NCBI GenBank assembly: GCA_031310005.1
Contig: CM062385.1
Span: 124,001 to 188,000 of the forward strand
DNA: 64,000 bases
Direction: 5' to 3'
Source of the DNA: Dactylellina haptotyla
Lineage: Eukaryota; Ascomycota; Orbiliomycetes; Orbiliales; Orbiliaceae
Shown: positions 1-13,100 of the stretch, one piece after another
Numbering within the stretch: position 1 is the first letter of the stretch
How the letters are laid out: every line of letters begins with the position of its first letter
Notes under the pieces: model-generated
Told to the model about the DNA's origin: nothing
Database searches by the model: none
Seen by the model: the letters and a program-made list of their open reading frames with translations, nothing else
Translations under genes and position numbers: made by a program

Positions 1-1314
1 CTCATCAAGACCTCAGGTGAAGATGGCGAGGCATATGAAGTGTCTGAACTTTTAACTCAAGGCAAGATATACGTCTTATTTGGAATCGGTGAGATATTCG
101 ATGATCTGGACGACGAAGAGGAAACCGAACAGACAGCAGCAACAGCCACGGAGAAGCCTTCGATCAAGATGGCATCCCCTGTGAATGGCGAGGACATGAT
201 CGAACCCGTTGGAGGAAGCCCTGACATCATCAACAAGGAAGAAGCTGTCTCCGAAGGCCAAAAGCCCGATCCAGAAAAGGTATGAGGCACGAAGGTACAT
301 GATCCCTTAATTTTACTTATATCACTAAGCCTGTGATTTCTAGATCGATCTATCAGAGAAAGCGAAGGCCACGGAACCAAGTACGAGACCATCCGTCCAA
401 GGTGCAGACACTCTGCCAAATGAACCCAATCCAAGTATGACAGAACGTTCTGAGATTATTGTCCATGTACAGGAACTGATCGTAATGACGACATGCAAAG
501 ACAAGAAAGAGTCGAGCGAGGACCCGGCGACGTTGGAGACGATCGAGACCAACGGCGCCACCGTCACGACGACCTCCGGAAACAGCGAGAACGCTATAAC
601 CCGGATACAAGAGAGCCCTTCGAAGCCGGAGGCGGAGACAATGGTAACCGAGCAGGGAGCGGCGCCAGTCGCAGGGCTCCAGGCGGAAGCATCCACGACG
701 ACGAGCCAAGGGACACCCAGCCCAGAGAACCCAGAGCCCCAACTTCAATGTACCCCAAAGACAGCCAGCGAACTCTTGGAAGCCTCGCTCAACAGCAAGC
801 TCCCTCCATCAATCGAAAGCAAGTTTCAGAGTCTCGAAGCCCACCTGACCGAATCTCCAGCCTGGCAAAGGGACAACCCAGTTCCTCCAGCGGAGACCAA
901 AGAAGCTCCAGCCACCAGCAGCACAAATCCGGAAACCGAGACCAAGCAGGAGCAAGTCAAGGAGGAGGCCAGCGGCCCTCCAGTAACGGAGCAAGTAGCG
1001 GCAGCGTCAGACCCCGTCCAAGCAGCAACAGCCAAAGCCCAGGTAACGGAAACATTGCCTACGCGGTCTCCAACAGAGGAACAGGAGGGGGAGGGGGAGG
1101 AGGAATCGCCCGCTCTTACCCCGTCGTTAACACCTCGGATCGAAATAACTTTGCCGACCGAGCACGAGCTCAGTCTGCCAGCGCTTACCAGCAGCAGCAG
1201 CAGCAATTCAGTAGCGCAGTCCACGCCGCGCACCTTGCCAGCCGGACCAGTCAGCTTGTTGAGCAACAGCGACAGCAAGACGCCAGTGGCAACTACGGAG
1301 GCAGTCGGCGTTGA
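1..1314 (+). CDS. Disordered protein of unknown function, 3' part (5' end outside window)
   Basis: The product is not recognised. The frame is open from base 1, so the start lies upstream. The model is join(1..279,344..434,473..1314). Exon 1 encodes a hydrophobic segment (KIYVLFGIGEIFDDL) and then an acidic stretch. Intron 1 (280-343) has a GTATGA donor, an ACTAAG branch and a TAG acceptor. Intron 2 (435-472, GTATGA...ACAG) is only 38 nt. Splicing it moves translation into a frame rich in Arg, Asp, Gln, Ser and Gly, with a glycine run and a glutamine run, ending at TGA 1312-1314. If intron 2 is retained, another frame stays open to 1330 and gives an acidic Thr/Pro/Glu-rich tail. I prefer the spliced version because the unspliced one carries an odd hydrophobic stretch over the intron. 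The tail is predicted to be disordered in either case. No catalytic domain is visible. Confidence 0.5.
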
Positions 1315-2788
1315 GACCGTTGTGCAGTAGATGAGATCGTTATATTGTCAAGGGGGTGTTTTCTACAATTTACAATTTTGTTTCCTGTTGTAGTAGTTAA
1401 ATTAGTAGTATATATGCGATCTGCATGCGCGTGTTTTAGGTGCTTGCTGTGTATTGATTTTCACCCGGAGGTCATTCATTTCTTATTTAGCTTATATATC
1501 TTATTTCTCTCTCACTCCTTTGTTTAACCTCAAGTTGACGTTTTAGTGAGATATTCGATATGGATAGTTGTTGAATAGTGCCGTAAATGGTAGTTGAGAA
1601 CAGAGCCCTTGCATGAAGAATGGAGTATCGGAATATGGATACTCGACCGTCGCGTGTCGATGACATCATCCACTTTCCTCTAATACCTTCGCAAATTCGG
1701 ACCTCCTCCTGTATCTGTATCCAATCTAGCCCAGGGATATGTGATCTGGTGTTGATATTACTGCTGTGCCCCGGGTCTGCGAGGAGAAGATTTTAATAGT
1801 TGTTTGGGAATGCATTTGAATTTACAGGTTGGTTTATTTATCCTGCACGCCGTGTCGGGTAACACAGGCTTCGACAACGACGACAACAACAACAACAGTA
1901 AAACACCAACAGATGGAATGTTTGGTCCTGGTGGAACCAGCTGTCTCCGCTGTCAGTATTAGCGGGTGTGGCAGGTGTGCATGAGCTGAGCACCCGCTAG
2001 CCAGAGCCAGTTGGGCTCGTTCGGACGGGATAAACAGGAAGCATAGGGGTGTAATAATCAAACAGGGGAGCGCGGGTTGCAACTGGCTGCAGCTGGTTCC
2101 CAGGGGGGATTTCGATATTTTCAATACGCCCAGCTTCACGAGCCAAACAGCCATCTGGCAACTTGTTCTTTGTATACAGAGCAGAGTAGGCGTACGTAGT
2201 TGCTATTGATATTCATCGAACTCTCGTGCGCCCGCGGAGGCGATGCCGTATTTCTGCCGCCGCAGGATTGCTTCAAACCCGACGTAAATTAGAGGTTTCC
2301 ATGCCGAGATGCCGCAGTGAAATTGGGGACGGCCGTCAGAAGGCCCGCCAAGGCCGCCAAGGGTCCCCACAGTTGGATGTGTTCTTCTGTTGAAATGGAT
2401 TGGATTAGGGGCGCTGGTGTCTGCTGTGTCGAATAAATAGAAACAATCAGCCCGAAGGAGCGGCCGAAGAAGGGATGTTATGTAGTCGACACTTATTTCT
2501 TACAACGTTCTTGCAGCTTGTTTCCTTCGCTATCCTTCTCCTTTCTGTCATTACGCTGGCCTTTAGATTCTTTCGACCACTTTCATATCACCGCCGGTTA
2601 CATTCTTCGATCATTCCTTACCGATTATACAGCTATATCATAGACACCGCAGGGCGAATTGTTTCCTGCTAGTTTGCAACTTTCGACGCTCCTTTTCCGC
2701 CAGCCGCAGATGCCCCCGCCGACAAGAATAAGAACGCTATAGTCGGTCGATAATAGTAACTCGTAATACACCAGACAGCAAATAGAGC
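1315..2788. other. Intergenic region
   Basis: This holds the 3' flank of the upstream gene and the promoter/leader of the acyltransferase gene. There is a short GAC/AAC-rich tract near 1870-1900. A 65-codon hydrophobic open frame at 2475-2672 lies in the probable leader and has no support as a gene. I see nothing else here. Confidence 0.5.
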
Positions 2789-4559
2789 ATGACAGGTCAG
2801 ACGGACCGCCTGGAGGTCGCCGGCCGACGCTACTCCCAAGATACTACCCTCCTCGATTCCGACAGCGACGTCGAGCTCAACTCCGAGAAACAGCCGCCCC
2901 TGATGAGCGGGAACGTCTGGGTCGACTCGGCCCTCGACGGCGTGCGGTCGCTGCGGACCTCGCTGGACAAAAACCTCCCCTCCACGCCGACAACACCTCC
3001 CAAAAAGCTGCTCCGCAACGCCCTCATCTTCCTCATCCCGAGCTTCCTCTCCCCGCACTCGACCCTCGAATTCAAAAAATACAAACCAAACTCTACCGAA
3101 TGGCTCGACGGCCTGCGCGGCATCGCTGCCTTTTTCGTCTTCGTGTACCACCATGTGGTGGCCTACACGGGTGAGGAACACGATTACGCTTGGGACCCGA
3201 AGCGACACCCGCACCCGATCCACCTGCCCATCCTGCGTCTCTTCTACTCCGGCACCCCGATGGTGCGAGTCTTCTTTGTCATCTCCGGGTTCGCACTAAC
3301 GTACCGCCCTGTGAAACTGATGCGAAAAGCGGGTAGTCAGGGCGCGTTGATGAAGAACATTGCGAGTTCCGTGTTCAGACGGTATCTACGACTGTTCCTA
3401 CCGTGCCTCGGAGCCTTCTTCCTGATCCATTGTATACGGGCGTGGGGCGCTTTCGATTGGTTTGAGGTACGGCATGTGGCGAACAAGAATCTACTGCCGG
3501 GTGATATTGAGAAGTATCCGGCCAAATCGCCGGACGGGTTCATGGGACAGATGGGGGTGATGTTTGACGAGTTTTACCGATTTGCGGTGCGCAATCCGAT
3601 ATTACACGAGGGATACGACTTCGCTACCGATGTGAGTTCTGTTTTACATTTATATCACTTATTTTTTTAACTTCCCGAAATCTCAATATTTTGAGTTTTT
3701 GGTGGAAATATGATAATGGGTACTGATTTTGGTGAACTTTGAATAGAAACACATGTGGACCATCCCAACGGAATACCAGCAATCGATGGGCTTGTTCCTG
3801 TTGGTGGCCATGGTGAGCCATCTACGCCGCAACTTCCGCGTTTACGTGGTCATCCCGTACATATATTTCTTCTGGACCTACTACAAGCGCTACGACTACC
3901 CGCTGTTCGTCTCCGGGTACTTTTTCGCCGAGCTCCACGCCGCATTCGAGACACCGTCCCCGTTACCGACATCCCAGCAACAATCTTCGAGCACTTCACA
4001 GGAAAGGTCGTTGAGGAAATCCGCGAAGACGATCTTTTGGTCGTTCGTGGCGTTCGTGGGACTGTATCTGTTGTCTTTCCCCACTAGGGATGGGGATGAC
4101 ACGTTCGGATACATAACGCTGTGCAGGCTGATGGCCAAGGACAGCTATTATACAAAGCGGGTGGCGTACCAGTCGTTCGGAGCGACGACGCTGTGTTTCG
4201 CGCTACTGTACCTTCCCAGGGCGCAGGCGTATCTTTCGCTGCCACTCTTTCAGTACCTGGGACGGGTGTCGTTCAGTCTGTATCTGATGCACGGGATGGT
4301 GATCAGGACGATGGGGCACAGGCTGGTGCTGCAGGGGTGGAGTCTGTACCCGGAGGACGCGTACGGGGGCCGGATGTTTATCATCGTGGTGGTTTACCTG
4401 TTCGCGGTACTGCCGGTGACGATGTGGTTGAGCGATGTGTTCTGGCGGCTGGTGGAGAGTCCGGCGACGAATTTCGTGCGGTGGTCGGAGAGCCTGGTGA
4501 TTGCGAAGGACGAGAAGGAGAGCGCGGCCCACGGCCACGGGCAGGTCAAGACGGCGTAA
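2789..4559 (+). CDS. Acyltransferase 3 family membrane protein
   Basis: The model is join(2789..3631,3747..4559), 551 aa. The intron (3632-3746, GTGAGT...ATAG, 115 nt) preserves phase and joins GYDFATD to KHMWTIPTEY. A hydrophilic, probably cytosolic N-terminus (about residues 1-100) precedes the family signature WLDGLRGIAAFFVFVYHH (about 108-125). The histidine pair in that motif is the usual catalytic feature of AT3 proteins. The segment VRVFFVISGFALTYRP follows, then several hydrophobic helices up to a short charged tail. Acyltransferase-3 proteins (Pfam Acyl_transf_3) move acyl groups onto sugars, lipids or other acceptors across or at a membrane. In fungi they occur both in cell-wall modification and in metabolite pathways. 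No biosynthetic neighbours are visible, so the substrate cannot be named. Confidence 0.88.
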
Positions 4560-5372
4560 TAGCGATTTTATATATATATATACACGGGATGGATTGTTCT
4601 ACACAGCGTTTACAAGTTTCTTTGTTTCTTTGTCTGGCCCGGAGTTTCTGTTTATGTATTATACCGGGTTTTTTATATGTCTGAGAGGCATAGACTGTAC
4701 ATTGTTCGAATTTACACTTTTATACACAAATACACAAAACACTTAAATAATCAGTCACCAACCTGTGCAAGAATTTGGTATCCCAGTTGCCCGATCTGAC
4801 AGAGCTCACGCCAAGGCGAGTGGCAGCGGCGGGTTCCGAGCTTAGCGTTCTGCAGGGAACGTTCGACTCGCAGCGGAATTTGTGCCTGGCCCGTTTGGGC
4901 GTGTTTGTTTGGTCATCCGCCAACCGTCCGACGGCCGCTTCTGCTTCGGCCGTGTGACTTGCTCTCACCGGTCCTCTTCTCTCCTTCTTCTTTTCCTCTC
5001 TTATCCATACATCTACGTCTGAGGGTATTATATATTCTATTGCATCGTGAAGTGGTTGCGGTAATCGATAGTGGCGCTGTTGGACTTGCCGTTTCCAGCC
5101 TCCCGCCGTCCAAAACAACCGGATTCCGGGTCCCTTCTTCCTCTCCTTCTCTCCAACCAGCCTCTCCCACAACCATCGCCATCACCACCACTACCACTAC
5201 CACTGGCTTCAACTGGACCGCATTGTCCCTTCATGACTTCCGACTCCCGATAGCCCCTCGCGATCCTCCTTCTCCCGCTTTGTAGAAGGACGTTACCGTT
5301 CCAACTCTCCCTCGCCGGATTTCCTCCCCGAAACCGGGTCCACAGGAGGCAACCGCTCCCCATCAGCCAGCC
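4560..5372. other. Intergenic region, promoter and leader of the amino-acid transporter gene
   Basis: The stretch 4960-5370 is rich in C and T on the + strand, as expected for a fungal promoter and 5' leader just before the ATG at 5373. Minus-strand open frames here overlap one another and carry no domain, so they are treated as shadows. Confidence 0.45.
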
Positions 5373-7905
5373 ATGGCATCTCCATCCCAGAGCATTCCCG
5401 CCGGTCGTCCTCGCCGGGAGTCTACCTCTTCCTCTCAGGCCCATACTCCTTCCAGCTATGCCCGTATCACTTCTACCCAGCGCCTGGGCAGTCCCGTCCG
5501 CGGCAGCAACCTCAACATCGTCCAAATGGGCGGAGCGCCCTCTCGCAGCGCCGACACCACCCCGATGAGCTACCTCTCCCAAGCCCTCAACGCTCCAGGC
5601 GCCAGCACCCCTCCCCGATTCGGCACGCCCTCACGAATCGCTGCCGAAACCCCTCCAAGAAGTACCAACGGCTCTCCGCCTCCGGACTCTTCCCACCCTG
5701 CCAGCGTCTACGGATCCGTCGATAACCGAAACGGCCTCGAAAACCCGGAAATCGTCCGCCGCCATCTCGTTCGCGAAGCCGTCTACGACAGCGACTTTGG
5801 CAATAACACGGCAGGCAACAATCCGGGCAAGGGCACTCTCGGCGGGGCCGGTCTCGACGACGACAGCAACACCGACGAGGAATTCTCCTCGTTACAACTC
5901 CAGGGCGGCGATATCACGCGCCAGATATACCAATGGGACGCCCAGCAACGTGACCAGGCCCGCAAACTACGCTCAAAGAGTTTCATCCTACCCCGTCCCG
6001 ATCCTCCAGATGAAGCGACGGATATCGCAAACATTAAAGTGCCCGGCGGGTTCAGGAGGAATTTCATACGGCGGGCCGTAGCTGCCAGTCCCGGCCCTGA
6101 TGGGAGGGTAGGCATGGGCCAGCCCGCGCTGTTGACGTCGAATTTCATCGAATTCTTGAGTATATACGGCCATTTCGCCGGTGAGGAGTTGGAGGAAGAG
6201 GAGTACGACCCTGGCATGATGACACAGGAGGACGAGGAAGGCGGTCTTTTCGCGGATGAGAGCACCAGCTTGTTGCCGAGAGAGAGGAGGCTAAAGCGAG
6301 TGCCTACGAAGAGTGAAATGGCACACGGCAAAGGTAGCGTTAAAAGCGCTGTTTTACTGCTATTGAAGAGTTTCGTGGGGACGGGTGTGCTCTTCTTACC
6401 GAAGGCGTAGGTGTTCCCTTTATTTAATATTACAAAGAGCCACAAGTGCAGAGCTGACAATCGTTTAGTTTCAAGAATGGTGGTATGCTGTTCTGTATAG
6501 GTCTGTTGCTGGGAGTAGCGGCGGTATCATATTGGTGTTTCGTCCTCTTGGTCAGAACGAGAATGACGGTCAATGCCAGTTTCGGAGATATCGGTGGTAT
6601 TCTGTATGGTAAATACATGCGGATATCCATCCTGACCTCAATTGTCGTATCTCAGGTAAGCCACTTATCTTATATTTTATAAAACGAAGCACTCTCTAAC
6701 TATTAAACAGATTGGTTTTGCTAGTGCCTACATGGGTAAGATCGATGCTATCCTCCCGATGGCGAAAGCCAATGCTAATATTTCATGCAGTTTTTGTGTC
6801 AGAAAATCTTCAAGCCTTCATCTGTATGTATGACTCCCAATATCCGATCAATATACATGCTAACGATGCTTTTTCCAAAGTGGCTGTCTCCGATTGCAAG
6901 ACGAAAATTGAAATCCGATGGCTCATTCTCATGCAAATGATCGTCTTCCTCCCGTTCTCCATGATCCGTGACATCAGCAAGCTCGGTGGTACCGCCCTAG
7001 TAGCTGATGCTTTCATTCTGCTCGGATTGATCTACCTCTACTACTATGACCTCTTCGAAATTACCTCTCGTGGCGTAGCAGATATTGTCCACTTCAACCC
7101 GCAGGATTGGACTCTCTTCATTGGCACGGCGATCTTCACATTCGAAGGCATCGGACTGATTATTCCAATCCAAGAATCTATGAAGAAGCCCGAGAAATTT
7201 CCAAAAGTGCTCGGTGGAGTCATGATTCTTATCACAGCGGTGTTTGTCAGCGCTGGTGCACTTGGATACGCCGCATGGGGTAGCAAGACCAAGACTGTCG
7301 TATTGTTGAATCTTCCACAGGACAATAAGTTTGTCAACGGGTGAGTGCTTCCCTTCAGTATAGTCTTCTTCGTGTAACAGTTCTAACGAATTTCCCACTA
7401 CAAAGAGTTCAATTCCTTTACTCCATTGCTATTCTACTGTCCACACCGCTGCAGCTCTTCCCCGCGATCCGTATCATGGAGAACGGCCTGTTTTCGAAAT
7501 CCGGCAAGTACAGCAACAAAGTCAAGTGGGAGAAGAACACTTTCCGTTTTTTCACCGTCATCGCAACTGCGCTTATCGCGTGGGGTGGCGCGGATGACTT
7601 GGATAAATTTGTTGCTTTGATTGGAAGTTTTGCTTGTATTCCATTGGTATACATGTACCCGGTAAGATGGCACCATATCACCCCCTCCCATTCTTGTTAT
7701 CGGTATTCGCTAATAAATAGGTTCGCGAATCTAGCCCCTGCTACACTATAAAGCTGTGGCGTCGACGAAGTTATCCAAATTCGGTGACGTGGTGCTCGGT
7801 ATCTTTGGCGCGGGTGTGATGATATACACGACCCAACAAACGATCAGGAGCTGGTACGAGGGTACTGGTGGAGCACCTACCGAGGGGTTCTGTACGGGGA
7901 GATAA
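5373..7905 (+). CDS. AVT3: Vacuolar amino-acid transporter, AVT3/AVT4-like (AAAP family)
   Basis: The model is join(5373..6406,6469..6655,6711..6735,6791..6823,6881..7340,7406..7661,7735..7905), 721 aa, and every junction keeps phase. A long hydrophilic N-terminus (about residues 1-325) carries conserved segments of fungal AVT3 proteins (NPEIVRRHLV, SLQLQGGDITRQIY, KVPGGFRRNF). The transporter core starts at KSAVLLLLKSFVGTGVLFLPKAF and runs through about ten or eleven hydrophobic helices, including IGFASAYMVFVSENLQAFIL. It ends with PLLHYKA and a short tail. In yeast, AVT3 and AVT4 export neutral amino acids from the vacuole to the cytosol. Intron 4 (6824-6880) is 57 nt and stop-free, so its retention would insert 19 residues without a frameshift. 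The final acceptor used is TCTAG at 7734, not the nearer AATAG at 7720. Substrate preference is inferred from the family only. Confidence 0.9.
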
Positions 7906-8577
7906 GATTGCGTGAAGTGTTTGATTCGAATAGAGCGATCTAGAGAATGCTTATATCAAGAGAAGTGGGAGTTGGGATGTTGAGTCTACGTCTTATTTTA
8001 TATTTTATTATTTTGTTTCTCAATTTCTTTTCTTTTTCTTTCTTGTCACATCCCCCACGGTAAGTTGAACATGTATACGATATATCGAAGCCAAGTGCCC
8101 CTTTTTTTTGTTTCCCTTTTCTTTTACACTATCAAGAAATAAATGGTCTACACTGACCGGGGGTTGAGATGCCTTGATTTTCAGATTTGTTAGCGAATGA
8201 AGGGATTTTATACACAATTTGCTTTATTTCAGACTCGCATTGTACCAGAAGTTGCGCATCATGCATTTTCAACAGCTTTAAAACGCACGAATATTTAAAT
8301 ATTTACATCAGTGAGCTCTTCTAGATTTGGTAACATGTGATATCTGCTACGTGACATCAATGAAATCTCCTAAACCCAGAAATATATATCTGTCCAAGAC
8401 TTTGATGTTATCGGTCTGCGCCGTGGACGTTTGATAGATGATTCTATCTCAATACTCGAAGGCTAGCACAAAATGCAAAAAAAATTCATAGAATAAACGA
8501 TATCCCTGATGTGTAGCAGTACTTTAATGCCGCAGGGGATGCTCTCTCAAAGTACACGACTTGCAACAGAACCGTCA
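7906..8577. other. Intergenic region between convergent genes
   Basis: AT-rich 3' flanks of the amino-acid transporter gene (+) and the secreted orphan (-), with T-rich runs near 7995-8045 and 8100-8120. No gene is visible. Confidence 0.5.
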
Positions 8578-9631
8578 TCAATCTTCAAGATCCGGGATAG
8601 TTACAATATTGTATTGCTCCATCCACAAAAATATTCCATTTCGCAATAAACGCACAGAAGTCGCAATATCGAGTATCGTGTTCACATAATCTCCAATGAA
8701 CGCTGTAATTTTAACATGGCTACCCTCCAGTTCTTGAAAAAATGGCGTATCGGTTGTAATATGAGATTCGAAGACCTTCCTTATGCTCCCAAAAAGAGAA
8801 TCGAGGGTATCCCAGTCCGGGTGGTTAAGGTAATTGTCCATGTCGGTTCCAAGTTTCGTAAACCCGGTCATGAGGGTCTCAGAATCTTCAAGTTGGAAGA
8901 TTACAGCGCCGGATGAGTGAATCACGTAGCCGTTGAGTATATACAGAAGCACCGCGAAGGGGTCTGTCGGATCGATAGCTATAGCATCGGTGCCATAACC
9001 ATTCTGAAGGTAGCCGACGACATCTTCTATCGTCATCCAAATGAGCACGCCTTGCGGCTCTGCGGCGCGGGTGCTGTAAAATTCACTAGAGAGGTTGTAT
9101 ATATACCATACAGGCACATCATCAACATCGGATCGGTATTCTTCTATCGCATCAACGAGTTTGTTTCGATGGAAATGCCAGTCGCTGCGGAACGATTTCG
9201 AAGTGGTATCGAGCCCGTATTGTTGTAATTTCGCAGCGTTCTCCCAGATTTTTGGGTCTTGTAGGTCTTTATTGAGAGTGTCTAGACTCCGTTCAATTGT
9301 TTTCACAAGTTGAACAAGGGTGGGAGTTAGAACGGCATCATCGGGAGAATCGCTAGTATCGCTGATTGGGTGCGTCGTAGTGACATCGCTGGCGAGTTGA
9401 GTCAAGTTTCCCGAGATGTTTGAAATTATCAAGGCATTTTGAGTCAACAAGTCGTCAATATATACGCTGGGTACGCGAACAGTGCCGCCCAAAACGATTC
9501 TTGAGTAAAAGGAATATTAGAAATAACATGTCGGGAGCTATTTGAGGTAAGGGGAGACTGCACACAGGTACAGGTGCCGAGGCCTACCTCAAAGTTACAA
9601 GTATACAAGTCAGTGAGTATTTCCACGACAT
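8578..9631 (-). CDS. Putative secreted protein of unknown function
   Basis: The model is complement(join(8578..9499,9588..9631)), 321 aa. The large exon has no ATG before residue 180 of its open frame, so a 5' exon is needed. One fits: ATG at 9631, 44 nt ending at GAG/GTAGGC, then an 88-nt intron with a TTCTAAT branch and CAAG acceptor in matching phase. The resulting N-terminus (MSWKYSLTCILVTLRIVLGG) reads as a signal peptide. The rest is hydrophilic and probably mostly alpha-helical, with NIS and NLT glycosylation sequons close to the mature start and no cysteine-rich module. No family is recognised. An extracellular or wall location is inferred only from the signal sequence. Confidence 0.55.
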
Positions 9632-10188
9632 TTCGCAGATATATATGTCGTACAGAGGATAAATTACTGTTTTGCAGTAAGGGCAAGCTTTGTGGCTTGC
9701 CAGACAAGGTGAAATCACGATTATGAGTTGTTTTGATGTTGTTCGAGATCAATAAATCGACAACTTTCCTAAACTAAACTCAAGCTCACAAGTTCAATGA
9801 GGGACAACCAAGCGCAATATAAGTACAATGGAACCACAGTTTATTTATAAAAGCATTTATAAGACCGGGTCCAGGTTGTCTGAGGAGTGGAATGTCACAG
9901 ATAGATATCTTCCGTAGATTGACAAGAAGACTTCAATTTGTAAGTTAGTGTACAGAGCAGACAACTATTACTGTTGCCATCTAAAATTAGAGTATATTTT
10001 ACTTTATGTACAGAACCAAGATATATCCTTCTTTGTACATCTATATCTTATCGTAAGATCTTATGTCAAGTCCGACGCCACGGCTAGTAGAGCATGTTTT
10101 GGGTCGGCTGGTTGGAACCTTATCATCGCAAAACTGAAAACAAGAGCCAGAAGAATCAAAAATCCGACCCAAAGTTTTATAATTTTTT
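9632..10188. other. Intergenic region
   Basis: AT-rich spacer between the 5' end of the secreted orphan and the 3' end of the P-type ATPase gene, both on the minus strand. No coding potential or structured element was seen. Confidence 0.45.
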
Positions 10189-13100
10189 TTACCAAGATAT
10201 CCTGGCAAGGAATCCAGTTGGATTCTTTCTGCACTGGTATTTTCTAGCTTCGTCAACGACCAATATGAAGAAACCGAATGCGATGGGGAGGAACCAATGT
10301 TCAATTGGAACATCACCAGTTCCTAAGACCTTCCTTAGAGGAGGGGTATAGTTAAAGAAAAACACAACGAGCAGAGCAAATGCCATGGCGGGGAAGAGCC
10401 ATAGATTTTGTGTCTCCTTGTTAAATATCGGCGGGTGTTGGAAGATGCTCAGTCGGCGGGTACGAATGGCCATAAGAACAAAGAATTGCCTGGATGAGAA
10501 AAGACATGTTAGCATTACTTAGATACGAGTCGATCGCTTGAGTTGGAAACTTACATTATGACCAAGTTGACAAAGTATATAGAAGATGCTTCGGCGAGTC
10601 TAGCCTGCACATATTCCGCATCATGGCCAGGCACAGGGTGTCCGAAACCAAGCCAGAGGGCACTAAAAGGGATACCTTTGCGTTGTAGATACCAGAATGC
10701 CATTGCAAAGCTTGTGAGCGTTTCGGCTAAACCAATGAGACCATAAGCTTGTAAGAGTAGCTTCCAATCAACCAAGCGATCTTTTTTGAGATCTCGTGGA
10801 GGTCTCAGAAGGACGTCGGCTTCCGGGGCTTCGTAGGCGAGAGTGATAGCAGCGGCGCAATCGGTACCACAACAGATGACAATCATCAAGAAGCTGCTGA
10901 GAATCTGAGGGATACCAAAAAGAACAGAGGTCATGACGGGCCAGAATTCAGAGAAAGAGCCAGCAGGAAGGAGGTAGATGATGGTCTTCTTCAAGTTGTC
11001 GTAGACCACACGTCCGTATCTGACAGCTACGACGATGGCAGAGAAATCCTCGAGAAGAACCATGTCTGCCGCCTCGATTGCAATGTCACTTCCGCCACCC
11101 ATAGCAATACCGATGTTGGCTTTCTTGAGAGCAGCAGCATCATTGACACCATCTCCAGTCATAGCGACGATGTGTTTGTCTTTCTGAAACTCTTGGACGA
11201 TACGGATCTTCTGTTCAGGTGTAGTTCTAGCGAAAACAATCTCGTCGTACTTACAAAGATCTTTCCATTGAGCTTCATTCATCTCTTGCAATTCGGGTCC
11301 ACTCAACACAATCGCTTTGAGACCCGACTGGTGCATTTGCTTTTCAGATCGGTAGGTGTTTTTCTCGGTATCAATAAGACTTATGGAATCCGTTGTCAAG
11401 CTGTCATAACCGTCGATATTCTCGTCATCAACGGTGATGATGCCGATTTCTCTCGCTATCGCTTGAGCGGTAAGTTTGAAATCACCAGTAACCATGAATA
11501 TTCTGATTCCAGCTCTGCGGAGAGTTGTAACGACATACGGGATATCATCCCTAGGAGGGTCAACGATACCGACGAGACCAACGAGGCATAAACCACTAGC
11601 TGCATGGCTCAGAATTTCAGGTTCAATAGCGTTGCTATCCATTCCTGCTTTGATATCTGAGCGCTTCATGATTTTCCGGGCGAGCAGAATTACCCGTCTC
11701 CCAGCCCTCGACCAATCATCTTTGATTTCTTCCACAACCCGGCGGATATCGCTATCAAGAGCACAAGTTGCACCAGTCTGGGAAGTTATGTGCTGGCATC
11801 GAGGGAGGAGGACATCAGGAGCACCCTTGATGAAGAGAACTAAGCCTTCATCGTCGAATTTACTGGCCTCTTCTTCCGGCAAGGATGTTGCAATTGTAGC
11901 TTTATCATAGACCGACATGAGGCGAATCATAAATTTGTTCGTGGAGTTAAAAGCCAATTCGTAGTCCTTTTTCCAGGCATTTCGAAGGTCCTGGACTGGG
12001 CCGAGACCTTCTGAGAATCGCAGTATGGCCTGATCTGTTGCATCGCCATTGATCCTGCGTTGTTGAATGGGGAGGTGCATGCTGGATGCGTCGAATTCGC
12101 CCGCGTTACAAAGTCCGGCGACAGCACGAAGTTGGCTGAGAGCAGATCCCGGGACTGTTGGTTTGTCATCTTCTCCCCTCTTCTCCTGGCGAATCATCTC
12201 AGACACTGCCTGGTCCGCGGAAATCTTCTGAGCACCAACGGAACATTCGGTAACGAACATTTGGTTTTTTGTGAGCGTACCAGTTTTGTCGGAGCAAATA
12301 ACGGAAACGGCACCAAGGGTTTCCACTGTTTTTAAACTCTTGCACAGAATCTTGTTCTGTCGCATAATGTTGGAAATAATCGAAGCGCAGGCAACGACAG
12401 CAATTGGAAGACCTTCGGGTACGAAGGCGATAGCAACGCTGACAATGTCAACGATGAGGACGGGAACACTGATCCAGTCTGGGTGGTCTTTTCGGAGATA
12501 GCCAACCCAAATACCAATAACAAGAAGGTTGGAAAGAATCATCAAGACTATGATGATCATAACAAATCTTACTATTTCCTTCTGTAAAGTCGTTCTTTCG
12601 GTGTTTGGTGCAGCGGCGAGAGCAGCGATGCGGCCAAAGATTGTGCGTGCCCCAGTGGCGACACAGATTGCCATGCAAGTGCCAGATACGCAGTGAGTAC
12701 CCTGAAGACCAATATTGCGGGTCTCCAGCATATTCCTATCAGTGAAATCAAGAGTCGCGGGGACCGGCACCGACTCGCCTAAAAAGAGAGTACCACATTA
12801 GCGTTCAGAACTATGGAAACAATGCGAGCAAGGAGTATCACCTGTAAGAACGGAACGGTCGAATTTGGCATCAGATGAAACCTCGACGAACCGAACGTCG
12901 GCTGGCAGCTTTCCACCAGCTTTAATTTGAACAACATCGCCAGGAACCAACTCGGTAGCAGATATATTCATGTTCATACCGCCTCGTCTGACCAGGCAGT
13001 CATCCGGCATCATGTTGGTAATCGAAGCCATGACGCGACTTGTAGAGAAGTCTGCCCAGAAATTCATAAATGCTTGGGCGAGGAAGACAATAAAGATAAC